A stretch of DNA of 12,383 nucleotides. Source: a bacterium. Lineage in GTDB: Bacteria > Actinomycetota > Acidimicrobiia > Acidimicrobiales > CATQHL01. Every line of letters starts with the position of its first letter. Positions within the stretch are counted from its first letter, which is position 1. The stretch is from NCBI GenBank assembly GCA_026713745.1, contig JAPONU010000290.1:1-12383 (forward strand), given 5' to 3'. The translations under genes and the position numbers were made by a program. Below, piece after piece: positions 6,029 through 12,383 of this stretch. The notes under the pieces are model-generated. The model had not been told where the DNA came from, did not search any database, and worked only from the letters and a program-made list of their open reading frames with translations.

Positions 6029-6892
6029 GTGAACCCCGTCGGGGTGGGTCTGGCGCAGATCGGCGCTCCGCCCGGAGACTCCTCAGCAAACCGCCGGCGC
6101 AGCGTCGAAGCGGCTGCGGCACTCTTCGAAGCCGGCGCCGGCATCGTGGTGCTGCCGGAGTTGTGCGTGCCGTGGTACACGGCGGACCGGGCCCTGCTGG
6201 AGGCTGAGGCGGAAGCCCTCGACGGGCCGACCGTCGAGGCGTGGCGTGCCGTCGCCGCGGCGCACGGCGGCGTGGTGGTCGGGGGTTTCTGCGAGCGTGG
6301 CGGCGCCGCCGGTGACGCGGCGCTCTACAACAGCGCAGTGGCCGTGAGCGGCGAGGGCGTCATCGGCCACTACCGCAAACTGCACCTGTTCGACAGCGAG
6401 AAGCTCAGCTTCGCGCCCGGGGACCTGGGCCTCCCGACCTTCGAGACCCCCTTCGGGCGCCTGGGGATCTGTGTCTGTTACGACCTGCGGTTCGTGGAGG
6501 TCGTCCGGGTCCTCGCGCTCTCCGGTGCCGATCTCGTCTGCGTGCCGACGGCCTGGATCGGCGGGTTCGACCGCCGTGGTGGCGATGACGGTGGGCTCAT
6601 CCCCCACGCCCAGGGCGCCCTGGCGCAGGCGAACCTCTCGCAGGTGTTCATCGCCTGCGCCTCGCAGGCCGGCGGCTTCGGCGACCTGCACTTCCTGGGG
6701 TCGTCGATCCTGGCGGGCCCGTACGGGCAAGTGGTCGCCGGCCCACTCTCCCGCGACGGGGACGAGTTGGAGGTGGGGTCGGTGGACCTGGCCGATGCGG
6801 CTCGTGCACAGGTTCGCAGCGAGTTGATCCGGCCGCGCGACGACCGGCGGACCGACGTCTACGGTGTGACTCTCGGCCCGCAGCACCTTTAG
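6029..6892 (+). CDS. Nitrilase-superfamily C-N hydrolase (amidase/carbamoylase-like)
   Basis: A 287-residue carbon-nitrogen hydrolase of normal family length. The Glu-Lys-Cys triad is complete: Glu44 (VVLPEL), Lys117 (YRKLHLFD) and Cys150 (CVCYDLRF). The second conserved Glu is present at Glu124 (SEKLSFAPG). The late segment IPHAQGALAQANLSQVFIACASQAG and GSSILAGPYG match the family's C-terminal half. CYD-R after the nucleophile is typical of amidase and carbamoylase branches rather than of true nitrilases. The start GTG 6029 is 25 bp after the cupin stop and lacks a clear ribosome site, while GTG 6044 is an alternative. The gene probably releases ammonia from an amide or N-carbamoyl intermediate. 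The substrate is inferred from context only. Confidence 0.9.
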   Translation: MNPVGVGLAQIGAPPGDSSANRRRSVEAAAALFEAGAGIVVLPELCVPWYTADRALLEAEAEALDGPTVEAWRAVAAAHGGVVVGGFCERGGAAGDAALYNSAVAVSGEGVIGHYRKLHLFDSEKLSFAPGDLGLPTFETPFGRLGICVCYDLRFVEVVRVLALSGADLVCVPTAWIGGFDRRGGDDGGLIPHAQGALAQANLSQVFIACASQAGGFGDLHFLGSSILAGPYGQVVAGPLSRDGDELEVGSVDLADAARAQVRSELIRPRDDRRTDVYGVTLGPQHL

Positions 6893-6913
6893 ATGTCCGA
6901 GGGAGATGTGCCG

Positions 6914-6973
6914 ATGACGATGCGCTCGACGATTCGGCGGGGCGGAGGATCCGCCCTGCGGCGGTTGCGATGA
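6914..6973 (+). CDS. Possible 19-residue leader ORF coupled to the FAD subunit gene
   Basis: Too short for ordinary gene calling. The ATG at 6914 follows GAGGGAG at about 8 nt. The frame encodes a 19-residue basic peptide beginning MTMRSTIRRGG and ending RRLR. Its TGA (6971-6973) overlaps the FAD-subunit ATG as ATGA, the signature of translational coupling. An in-frame ATG at 6893, directly after the hydrolase TAG, would make it 26 residues. The FAD-subunit ATG itself has no good ribosome site of its own, which makes coupling attractive. Whether the peptide has any role is unknown. Confidence 0.35.
   Translation: MTMRSTIRRGGGSALRRLR
6939..6957 (+). promoter_or_regulatory. Hairpin just upstream of the Mo-hydroxylase operon
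   Basis: GGGCGGA (6940-6946) pairs perfectly with TCCGCCC (6950-6956) around a 3-base loop, plus a G-T pair outside. It lies inside the tiny leader ORF and ends 13 bp before the FAD-subunit ATG, where it could mask initiation unless ribosomes translate the leader. Confidence 0.45.
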
Positions 6974-7869
6974 AACCGGCGAGGTTCGCCTACGCGGCTC
7001 CGGACAGCATCGAGGGTGTGCTGGACGCTCTGGACCGCTTCGGCGACGAGGCCAAGGTGCTCTCCGGCGGCCAGAGTCTCGTGCCGATGATGAACTTCCG
7101 CCTCGCCCGTCCCGAGGTGATCGTGGACATCGGGCGGGTCGGCGGCCTGGACGGCATGTCGGTCGTGAACGGGTCGCTGACGGTGGGGGCGCGGGTCATC
7201 CACGCGCGGCTGGAGGCGCCTGCCGCCGCCATGCCCGATGGCCGCACCGAGCCACTCGGCGGTGTCCTCGGCTCGTTGCTGCCGGAGGTGGCCCGCTTCG
7301 TCGGCCACTTGCCGATCAGGGCGCGGGGAACATTCGGGGGTTCGATCGCGCACGCGGATCCCGCGGCCGAATGGTGCATTCTGGCCCGCACCCTCGATGC
7401 CGAGATGGTGGCGCTGCGCCGGGGCGGCGAGCGGGTGATCACGGCGGCGGACTTCTTCGAGACCGTGTTCACCACCTCGCTGGAGCCCGAGGAACTGCTC
7501 GCAGCGGTGCGCCTTCCGATCCTCGGCGACGACTGGCGGGCAGGGTTCTGTGAGTTCAGCCGGCGGGCCGGTGACTTCGCCGTCGTGGCGGCCATGACCG
7601 CGGTGCGCCTGGATCGGGCGACGGGCGCCATTTCCGAGGCCCGTATCGGTGTCGGCGGAGTGGCCGGGGTTCCGGTGCGTCTCCCCGACGCCGAGGCGAC
7701 GCTGGTGGGTGAGGTGCCGGGCGCCGAGTTGCATGCTGCCGCCGCAGAGGTCGCTGCAGGCGAGGTTGACCCGGCGGGGGACCTGCACGGTTCGGCCGCC
7801 TACCGGCGGGACCTCGTGCGGGCCATGGTGGCGCGGGCGCTGGCGCAGGGCGCCGGCGCGCCCGGCTAG
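6970..7869 (+). CDS. Molybdenum hydroxylase FAD-binding subunit (CoxM/XdhB type)
   Basis: The 299-residue medium subunit of a xanthine dehydrogenase/CO dehydrogenase-family enzyme. It passes electrons from the Fe-S subunit to an acceptor through FAD. Both FAD signature loops are present: SGGQSLVPMMNFRLA (32-46) and GTFGGSIAHADP (120-131), the usual TIGGSxAHADP. The C-terminal CODH_C-like domain covers about 185-290. The ATG at 6970 overlaps the TGA of the small upstream ORF and has no strong ribosome site. It lies 20 bp before large subunit 1. The size (family about 280-300) and motifs are complete, so it should be functional. Confidence 0.95.
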   Translation: MKPARFAYAAPDSIEGVLDALDRFGDEAKVLSGGQSLVPMMNFRLARPEVIVDIGRVGGLDGMSVVNGSLTVGARVIHARLEAPAAAMPDGRTEPLGGVLGSLLPEVARFVGHLPIRARGTFGGSIAHADPAAEWCILARTLDAEMVALRRGGERVITAADFFETVFTTSLEPEELLAAVRLPILGDDWRAGFCEFSRRAGDFAVVAAMTAVRLDRATGAISEARIGVGGVAGVPVRLPDAEATLVGEVPGAELHAAAAEVAAGEVDPAGDLHGSAAYRRDLVRAMVARALAQGAGAPG

Positions 7870-7889
7870 TAGCCGCAGAGGCCCGTGCC

Positions 7890-10205
7890 ATGAGCTGGGT
7901 CGGCCGCTCCATCCGCAGGGTCGAAGACCCGACCCTGCTGCGCGGTGTGGGCATGTTCGTGGGCGACATCGGCGGGGCCGCCGCGGTGCGGTTCGTGCGC
8001 AGCCCGGTGGCGAGCGGTCTCATCGGTGCCGTGCGTGGCCCGGCGTACACGATCGAGGACCTCGACGCCGACGGTGTCGGCAACATCGAGGCCGTGTTGC
8101 ACCGTCCCGACTACGTGCGGCTCGCCCAGCCGCTGCTGGCTCGGGAGCGGGTGCGCTATGTGGGTGAGCCGGTGGCGGTGGTCGTCGGCGACACAGCCGC
8201 TGAGGCCGAGGATCTGGCCGAGCAGGTGGAGCTGGACATCGAACCGGGGCCGGCGGCGGTGGGGATCGACGGGGCTCTGGCGCCCGGCGCCCCGCTGGTG
8301 CATCCCGACGAGTCGGACTCCAACGTCATGGTGGCCGGTGAGATGGCCACGCCCGGGTTGGCCGAGGCCCTCGATCGCGCACACGCGGTCGTCGATCTGG
8401 AAACCGTCTCCGGGCGCCAGGCGGCGCTGCCCCTCGAGGCACGCGGCTCGCACGCCGTCACGGAACGGTTCGGTGGCCGCACCACGTTGCATGCCTCGAT
8501 ACAGGCGCCGCACATGGTGCGCACCGTCATCTGTGACCTGCTGGGAATGCCCGAGGCGGATCTTCGAGTCGTGGCGCCCGACGTGGGAGGAGCCTTCGGT
8601 CAGAAGCTGCCCCTCGCCCGGGAGGACGCCATCGTGGTCTGGCTGTCGCGGCGCCTGGGACGTCCGGTGGCCTGGATCGAGGACCGCAGCGAGAATCTCA
8701 TGGCCTCCTGGCACAGCCGCGAGCAGCGCTACCGGCTGCGGGGCGGGTTCGACGCCGGGGCGCACCTCGAGGCGTTGCAGGCCGACGTGGTGGCCAACGT
8801 GGGAGCGTGGCCGTGCTATCCGATCACCTGGGGCGTGGAACCGCTCATGGCGCTGGCCGAACTGCCGGGCCCCTATACGCCGGAGCACTACGGGGTTCGC
8901 TCGCGGGGAGTCGCCTCACACACCTGCCCCATGTCTCCCTACCGGGGCGTGTCGCGGCCCGCCATCACCCTGGCGCTGGAGCGGCTCATGGACATCGCGG
9001 CGGCCCGTCTCGGAATCGACCCGGTGGAGATCCGCCGGCGGAACCTGCAGAGCGAATTCCCGCACACCTCGCCGACCGGCCTGCGTCACGACGAGGGCAC
9101 CTATCGCGAGGCGATGGAGATGGCGGTGCGCCACGTGGACCTGGGGGCCTTCCGCAGCCGCCAGCAGACCGCCCGCGCCGCCGGGGGATCGCAGCCGGGG
9201 ATCGGGATCTGCACCTTCAGTGAGCGCACCGGCTACGGCACTCCGGCCTTCGCGGCCCGGGCGATGGGGGTCACGCCCGGATACGAGAACGTGGAATTGT
9301 CCATGGACCCGTCGGGCTACGTGACCGCGCGCATCGGCGCCTCGCCGCACGGTCAGGGCCTCGAGACGGCGCTGTCGCAGATCGTTGCCGACGAAGTGGG
9401 CACCGACCCGGGTCGCGTGCGGGTCGTGGCCAGCGACACCGACCGCACCCCCTACGGGTGGGGGTCGTTCGCCAGCCGCGCCATGGTGCTGGCAGGTGGG
9501 GCGACGTACCTGGCGGCGCAGCAGTTGGCCACCCAACTCGGTTCGGTCGCCGCGGAGGTGCTCGAGGCTGCGGCCGACGACATTTTCCTGGCCGACGGGC
9601 GCGCCACGGTGGCGGGCACCTCGGTGGGGGTGGAGATCGCCGAGCTGGCGCGCATCGCGCATCATCACACCCAGCGGCTGCCGGACGGTGCGGCGCCCGG
9701 ACTGTCGGCGCAGGCGGGCTACGACCCGGCGGGCACGTTCTCCAACGCCTGCCACGTGGCGGAGGTGGAGGTGGACCCCGACACCGGCGGCGTGTCGGTG
9801 CGGCGCTTCGTGGTGGTGGAGGATGCCGGGCGGCTCATCAACCCGATGATCGCGGACGGCCAGATCCGCGGCGGCGTGGCGCAGGGGATCGCCAACGCCC
9901 TGCTGGAGGAGGTCGTCTATGACGAGGACGGCAACATTCTCACGACCTCGCTCATGGACTACCTGCCTCCCACCGTCGCCGAGATTCCCGACATCGAGAT
10001 CATGCACCTCGAGACCCTGAGCGACGCGACGGTCACCGGTGCCAAGGGGCTCGGTGAGGGCGGCACCATCGGGGCCCCGGCGGCCGTGTTGAACGCCGTG
10101 AACGACGCTCTCGCCCATCTGGGGGTGGAGTTGAACGAGATGCCGGCCACACCGGAGAGGGTCCGGGAGGCGGTTCGGACCGCCACCGGCACTCCGGCGG
10201 GCTGA
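7890..10205 (+). CDS. Molybdopterin-binding large subunit 1 of a Mo-hydroxylase
   Basis: The 771-residue catalytic subunit. The N-terminal hammerhead domain (about 15-130, GRSIRRVEDPTLLRGVGMFVGDI) is followed by two Mo-cofactor domains. Cofactor motifs: VGGAFGQK (232-239), HGQGLET (487-493) and AKGLGEGG (718-725), whose Glu723 matches the catalytic glutamate of the family. The active-site loop reads PYRGVSR (350-356). It is not the AYRCSFR of true aerobic CO dehydrogenase and differs from the AYRGAGR of the form II group, so substrate probably differs from CO. The ATG at 7890 has AGAGG 8 nt upstream. The gene should assemble with the adjacent FAD and Fe-S subunits. Purine, N-heterocycle or aldehyde substrates are possible. 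Confidence 0.93.
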   Translation: MSWVGRSIRRVEDPTLLRGVGMFVGDIGGAAAVRFVRSPVASGLIGAVRGPAYTIEDLDADGVGNIEAVLHRPDYVRLAQPLLARERVRYVGEPVAVVVGDTAAEAEDLAEQVELDIEPGPAAVGIDGALAPGAPLVHPDESDSNVMVAGEMATPGLAEALDRAHAVVDLETVSGRQAALPLEARGSHAVTERFGGRTTLHASIQAPHMVRTVICDLLGMPEADLRVVAPDVGGAFGQKLPLAREDAIVVWLSRRLGRPVAWIEDRSENLMASWHSREQRYRLRGGFDAGAHLEALQADVVANVGAWPCYPITWGVEPLMALAELPGPYTPEHYGVRSRGVASHTCPMSPYRGVSRPAITLALERLMDIAAARLGIDPVEIRRRNLQSEFPHTSPTGLRHDEGTYREAMEMAVRHVDLGAFRSRQQTARAAGGSQPGIGICTFSERTGYGTPAFAARAMGVTPGYENVELSMDPSGYVTARIGASPHGQGLETALSQIVADEVGTDPGRVRVVASDTDRTPYGWGSFASRAMVLAGGATYLAAQQLATQLGSVAAEVLEAAADDIFLADGRATVAGTSVGVEIAELARIAHHHTQRLPDGAAPGLSAQAGYDPAGTFSNACHVAEVEVDPDTGGVSVRRFVVVEDAGRLINPMIADGQIRGGVAQGIANALLEEVVYDEDGNILTTSLMDYLPPTVAEIPDIEIMHLETLSDATVTGAKGLGEGGTIGAPAAVLNAVNDALAHLGVELNEMPATPERVREAVRTATGTPAG

Positions 10206-10237
10206 ACGAACCGAGCGACGCAGGAGGCCACATTCCC

Positions 10238-10735
10238 ATGACCGAGATCTCGCCCGCAGACGTGGCGGTACCCGTGGTGCTGCGGGTCAACGGCACCGAC
10301 CACCGCGTCTCCGCTGAGCCGCGCCGGACCCTTGCGGACACCCTGCGTGAGGAGTGCGGGCTGACCGGCACCCACCTGGGGTGCGAGCACGGCGTCTGCG
10401 GGGCGTGCACCGTGCTCCTCGACGGCGAGCCGGTGCGGTCGTGCCTGCTCTTCGCCGTGCAGGCGCAGGGAGCAGAGATCCGCACCGTGGAGGGTCTCGC
10501 CGGCGATGACGGCACCCTGCACCCCCTGCAGGAGGCCTTCTGGCGCCATCACGGCCTGCAGTGCGGATTCTGCACGCCGGGATTCCTGATGCTCAGCACC
10601 GGCGTGCTGGAGACCCGGCCCGACATCGGCGACGACGAACTGCGTGAGGCGCTCTCGTCGAACCTCTGCCGCTGCACCGGCTACCAGACCATCGTCGAGG
10701 CGGTGCGGTCGGTGCGCGACGCCGCGGGGGCCTGA
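10238..10735 (+). CDS. Molybdenum hydroxylase 2Fe-2S subunit (CoxS/XdhC-type small subunit)
   Basis: A 165-residue small subunit carrying two [2Fe-2S] clusters. The ferredoxin-like N-terminal domain ligates the first with Cys49, Cys54, Cys57 and Cys69 (CEHGVCGAC...C). The helical C-terminal domain ligates the second with Cys108, Cys111, Cys143 and Cys145 (QCGFC...CRC). Gln107 before CGFC is the usual residue near the pterin cofactor. The ATG at 10238 has AGGAGG at 10 nt. It lies 32 bp after large subunit 1 and 21 bp before large subunit 2, and is the only Fe-S gene visible, so both large subunits may use it. All eight cysteines are intact. Confidence 0.96.
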   Translation: MTEISPADVAVPVVLRVNGTDHRVSAEPRRTLADTLREECGLTGTHLGCEHGVCGACTVLLDGEPVRSCLLFAVQAQGAEIRTVEGLAGDDGTLHPLQEAFWRHHGLQCGFCTPGFLMLSTGVLETRPDIGDDELREALSSNLCRCTGYQTIVEAVRSVRDAAGA

Positions 10736-10756
10736 GCCTTGCGGGAGCCTGACGGC

Positions 10757-12383
10757 GTGGGGGGCCGCTCGCTGATCGGCGAGTCGGTCCTGCGCCTCGA
10801 GGACCGGCCGCTGCTGGTCGGCGAGGGGCGATTCCTGGCCGATGTCAGCTTCGAGGACGAACTGCATCTCCGGGTGGTGCGCTCCGACATTGCCCACGGG
10901 GTGCTGCACGGCGTGGATCTGAACGACGTGCTGGGAGCGGAGGGCGTCGTGGCGGCCTGGAGTGCCGAAGAGGTGGCACACGTGCCGGCCATCGACTTCC
11001 GCATGACCGGATTCGACGAGTTGCGGCCCTACTGCCAACGGATCCTCGCCAGTGGGCACGTGCGTTACGTGGGCGATCCCGTCGCCGTGGTGATCGCCGA
11101 GGATCCGTACCTGGCCGAGGACGCCGCCGAGTTGGCGTTCGTGGACATCGAGCCCCTGGACCCGGTGCTGGAGGCGTCGTCTCCGGAATCCGTTGCCCCG
11201 CTCACACTCGAGACCTGCTACGGCGACACCGATGCCGCATTCGAGGCGGCGCATCGCGTTGTGGAGTTGCAGGCCGCTGTGGGTCGCCACAGCGGGGTGC
11301 CGCTGGAGACGCGCGGCCTGCTGGCCTTCCCGCGCTCCGATGGCGTGCTGGAACTCCACGGCATCGCCAAGGTGCCGCACTACAACTGCGCCACCATCGC
11401 CGCCATGCTCGACCTCCAGCCCAGCCAGGTCGTCGGACGCGAGGGTCACGTGGGCGGCGGGTTCGGGATCCGCGGCGAGCTGTACCCCGAGGACGTCCTC
11501 GTGACGTACGCGGCGCTGCGCCTACAGCGCCCGGTGAAGTGGGTCGAGGATCGCCGGGAGCACCTGGTGGCTGCCAACCACTCCCGCGAGCAGGCTTACC
11601 GGGTGCGTGCAGCCGTGGACGAGCGCGGGGTGGTCCAGGCGCTCGACGCCGAGTTCTTCCACGACCAGGGCGGGTACGTGCGTACGCACGGGGCCACCGT
11701 GCCGAACCTCTCGGTGGCGCTCCTGCCGGGCCCCTACCTGATTCCCTCGTACCGGGCGCGGGGGCACATCCGGCTCACGAACAAGACCCCCGCCGGCACC
11801 TACCGGTCGCCGGGCCGCTTCGAAAGCACTTTCGTGCGGGAGCGCCTCCTGGATCGCGTGGCCACCGAGTTGGGCCTCGAGCCGGTCGAGGTGCGCCGGC
11901 GCAACCTGATCCCAACCGAGGCGATGCCGTTCGACCGCGGGGTCAGCACGCTCGGCACCCCCCTCGTCTACGACTCCGGCGACTACCACAGGCTGCTGGA
12001 GCGGCTGGTGGACCACATCGGCTACGAGACTCTGCGGGAGTCGCTGGCCCAGCGGCGCCGGCAGGGCGAGATGGTGGGGCTCGGTATCGGCATGTTCGTG
12101 GAGAAGTCCGGGCTGGGTCCCTTCGACGACGTGCGCGTGCGGCGCCTCGATGACGGCGGCGTGGAGGTGGTGACCGGCGCCGCATCGGTTGGTCAGGGGA
12201 TGGAGACCGCCATCGCCCAGATCTGTGCCGATGTCCTTGGGATGGACTACACCGACGTGTCGGTGCGCCACGGCCAGACCGACATGATCGGCCGCGGCAT
12301 GGGCGCGTTCGCCAGCCGGGTCACGGTCATGACCGGCGTGGCCGTCTACATGGCTGCAAGCGAGCTTGCCGCAACCGGCGAAC
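10757..12383 (+). CDS. Molybdopterin-binding large subunit 2 (C-terminus beyond right edge)
   Basis: A second, clearly different catalytic subunit with 542 residues visible. The hammerhead domain begins GRSLIGESVLRLEDRPLLVGEGRF (about 3-26). Cofactor motifs: VGGGFGIRGE (232-241) and VGQGMET (478-484). The catalytic Glu region lies beyond the window. The active-site loop reads TYRSPGR (348-354), unlike the PYRGVSR of subunit 1 and unlike CO dehydrogenase. The GTG at 10757 is chosen because GGGAG sits 9 nt upstream. A TTG at 10739 would add six residues without a ribosome site. Numbering of the GGxFG motif matches that of subunit 1 residue for residue, supporting the start. It probably forms an alternative holoenzyme with the same Fe-S and FAD partners, or a mixed assembly. 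Substrate unknown. Confidence 0.92.
   Translation, partial: MGGRSLIGESVLRLEDRPLLVGEGRFLADVSFEDELHLRVVRSDIAHGVLHGVDLNDVLGAEGVVAAWSAEEVAHVPAIDFRMTGFDELRPYCQRILASGHVRYVGDPVAVVIAEDPYLAEDAAELAFVDIEPLDPVLEASSPESVAPLTLETCYGDTDAAFEAAHRVVELQAAVGRHSGVPLETRGLLAFPRSDGVLELHGIAKVPHYNCATIAAMLDLQPSQVVGREGHVGGGFGIRGELYPEDVLVTYAALRLQRPVKWVEDRREHLVAANHSREQAYRVRAAVDERGVVQALDAEFFHDQGGYVRTHGATVPNLSVALLPGPYLIPSYRARGHIRLTNKTPAGTYRSPGRFESTFVRERLLDRVATELGLEPVEVRRRNLIPTEAMPFDRGVSTLGTPLVYDSGDYHRLLERLVDHIGYETLRESLAQRRRQGEMVGLGIGMFVEKSGLGPFDDVRVRRLDDGGVEVVTGAASVGQGMETAIAQICADVLGMDYTDVSVRHGQTDMIGRGMGAFASRVTVMTGVAVYMAASELAATGE

Noticed and set aside
6970..10735. Annotation as aerobic carbon monoxide dehydrogenase (coxMLS)
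   Set aside because: The large-subunit active-site loop is PYRGVSR, without the Cys of AYRCSFR that carries the Cu site in true CO dehydrogenase.
9959..11449. Minus-strand ORF of 496 codons across the Mo-hydroxylase genes
   Set aside because: It spans the junctions of three real genes with complete cofactor motifs on the plus strand, and its translation is histidine/arginine-rich shadow sequence.
1..12383. CRISPR arrays, tRNA/rRNA genes, transposases or attachment sites
   Set aside because: I saw no regularly spaced repeats, no cloverleaf-like conserved RNA sequence and no transposase or integrase motifs in any plausible frame.

Overview
The window is very GC-rich (GC-ending codons dominate), many genes start with GTG, and almost all of it is coding. 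It looks like an accessory catabolic region of a high-GC bacterium, most likely an actinobacterium (Acidimicrobiia-like is my guess). No rRNA or other phylogenetic marker is present, so the taxonomy is an inference from composition and gene style.

Layout. Positions 1-3350, minus strand: three genes of a BMP-family (nucleoside-type) ABC importer, transcribed right to left: permease A (3350-2229), permease B (2221-1289) and a lipoprotein substrate-binding protein (1145 to beyond the left edge). No ATPase gene lies inside the window. Positions 3351-3548 are a divergent promoter region rich in inverted repeats. Positions 3549-4232, plus strand: an XRE-family HTH regulator with a C-terminal cupin sensor domain. 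Positions 4320-5072: a classical short-chain dehydrogenase. Positions 5073-5245: a non-coding gap with a dispersed-type palindromic repeat and a second operator-like inverted repeat. Positions 5246-6003: two adjacent, related small cupin proteins. Positions 6029-6892: a nitrilase-superfamily amidohydrolase. Positions 6914-6973: a possible leader ORF with a hairpin. Positions 6970-12383: a molybdenum hydroxylase operon of xanthine dehydrogenase/CO dehydrogenase architecture, ordered FAD subunit, molybdopterin large subunit 1, 2Fe-2S subunit, then a second, different large subunit that runs off the right edge.

How the parts may work together (inference): a small, probably nitrogen-containing or heterocyclic compound is imported by the BMP transporter and sensed by the XRE-cupin regulator. 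It is hydroxylated by one or two Mo-hydroxylases that share electron-transfer subunits, then processed by the dehydrogenase, the cupins and the C-N hydrolase. BMP transporters commonly carry nucleosides, and Mo-hydroxylases commonly attack purines and other N-heterocycles, so a purine-like or other N-heterocyclic substrate is the leading guess. The exact substrate cannot be read from sequence.

The points most worth following up are the two divergent large subunits sharing one FAD and one Fe-S gene, the tandem cupin pair in which one copy has lost metal ligands, the short leader ORF/hairpin coupled by ATGA to the FAD subunit gene, and the nested inverted repeats between transporter and regulator.
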